This document shows positions 63,807-64,000 of a stretch of DNA of 64,000 bases, in pieces. Source of the stretch: Myxococcus dinghuensis (GTDB lineage: Bacteria; Myxococcota; Myxococcia; Myxococcales; Myxococcaceae); assembly GCF_024198235.1 (NCBI RefSeq), contig NZ_JAKCFB010000012.1:62001-126000 (forward strand), in the 5' to 3' direction. The notes beneath the pieces are model-generated. The model searched no databases. It was given only the letters and a program-made list of their open reading frames with translations, and was not told the DNA's origin. The stretch's first letter is position 1, and the number at the start of each line of letters is the position of its first letter. The position numbers and the translations under genes were made by a program.

Positions 63807-64000
63807 CTAGCGGGGCTCGCCAGGAGGCGCGGAGCTGCCGGGAGCTGTCTGCGGATACCGGATGAACAGCTTGCGCAGCGCACCGCGTTGTCGCCCCAGC
63901 TCCTCCGTGCGCGCCGCGTAGTCCACCACCAACATCAGCACCAGCCCGACCACCGCAGGCACCAACGGCATCACCCAGCCCAGGTCCGCGGCCAGCCATC
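63807..64000 (-). CDS. C-terminal end of a membrane sensor protein (partial)
   Basis: The minus-strand frame entering at the window edge encodes about 64 residues: a membrane helix (WVMPLVPAVVGLVLMLVV), then YAARTEELGRQRGALRKLFIRYP and a Pro/Ser-rich tail to the TAG at 63807-63809. The juxtaposition of a helix with a basic R-E-x-R-R-LRxxFxRY segment resembles the region between CHASE2 and output domains of adenylate cyclases and kinases, but here no output domain follows. The start lies outside the window; the family call is tentative. Confidence 0.5.
   Translation of the reverse strand, partial: WLAADLGWVMPLVPAVVGLVLMLVVDYAARTEELGRQRGALRKLFIRYPQTAPGSSAPPGEPR

Overview
The window is GC-rich bacterial DNA with dense genes, many secreted lipoproteins, large beta-propeller and repeat surface proteins, and multi-receiver hybrid kinases. 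Together with an intact aib operon (alternative isovaleryl-CoA synthesis, characterised in Myxococcus xanthus), this points to a myxobacterium of the Myxococcus/Corallococcus/Pyxidicoccus group. I saw no rRNA, tRNA or CRISPR array.

Layout. 0-2.7 kb: end of a thioredoxin-fold protein, a DUF2147 protein, a tiny lipoprotein, a rhodanese lipoprotein and an ECF sigma factor. 2.7-7.9 kb (minus strand): a tightly packed operon of caspase-like protease, an unrecognised 480-residue protein, a ComEC-like metallo-beta-lactamase hydrolase and a patatin-like lipase; it looks like an immunity or regulated cell-death cassette and is the best candidate here for an undescribed system. 8-14.5 kb: a small membrane protein, a divergent LysR/GST pair with a clear LysR box, a hypothetical gene, a 14-blade WD40 lipoprotein and a quinone-type oxidoreductase. 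14.8-20.3 kb: a signalling operon (triple-receiver hybrid kinase, CheR, receiver-kinase) with no CheB. 20.3-24.5 kb: aldo/keto reductase, amidohydrolase, and a divergent TetR/SDR pair with two tandem operators. 24.5-25.9 kb: a decayed accessory patch with a 72-bp hairpin repeat, a transposase scrap, a truncated frameshifted imm11-type immunity gene and a small exported protein behind an AT-rich promoter.

25.9-28.6 kb: an sdpR-sdpI-like pair with a lipoprotein hydrolase, then a decayed propeller fragment. 28.7-36.9 kb: a very large FN3/FG-GAP lipoprotein, a secreted gluzincin-type metalloprotease, a small monooxygenase and a membrane metallophosphoesterase. 37-39 kb: two tandem cysteine-rich exported paralogues, each with a conserved sigma54-type promoter and a 5'-end hairpin. 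39.2-47 kb: an outer-membrane barrel protein and a TetR-controlled RND efflux operon. 47.2-56.9 kb: a His-rich duplicated protein, a 12-repeat PPC-domain lipoprotein, an AlkB-like dioxygenase, an NlpC/P60 hydrolase and two alpha-helical-repeat hypotheticals.

56.9-61.6 kb (minus strand): aibR-aibA-aibB-aibC-mvaS, with a near-perfect palindromic operator upstream of aibR. The enzymes make isovaleryl-CoA from acetyl-CoA units when leucine breakdown is limiting, to prime iso-branched fatty acids. 61.9-64 kb: a REC-GAF-PAS-degenerate GGDEF protein and the end of a membrane sensor. Most convergent gene pairs are separated by hairpins that could terminate transcription in both directions; few have a U-tract, so these calls are structural only.
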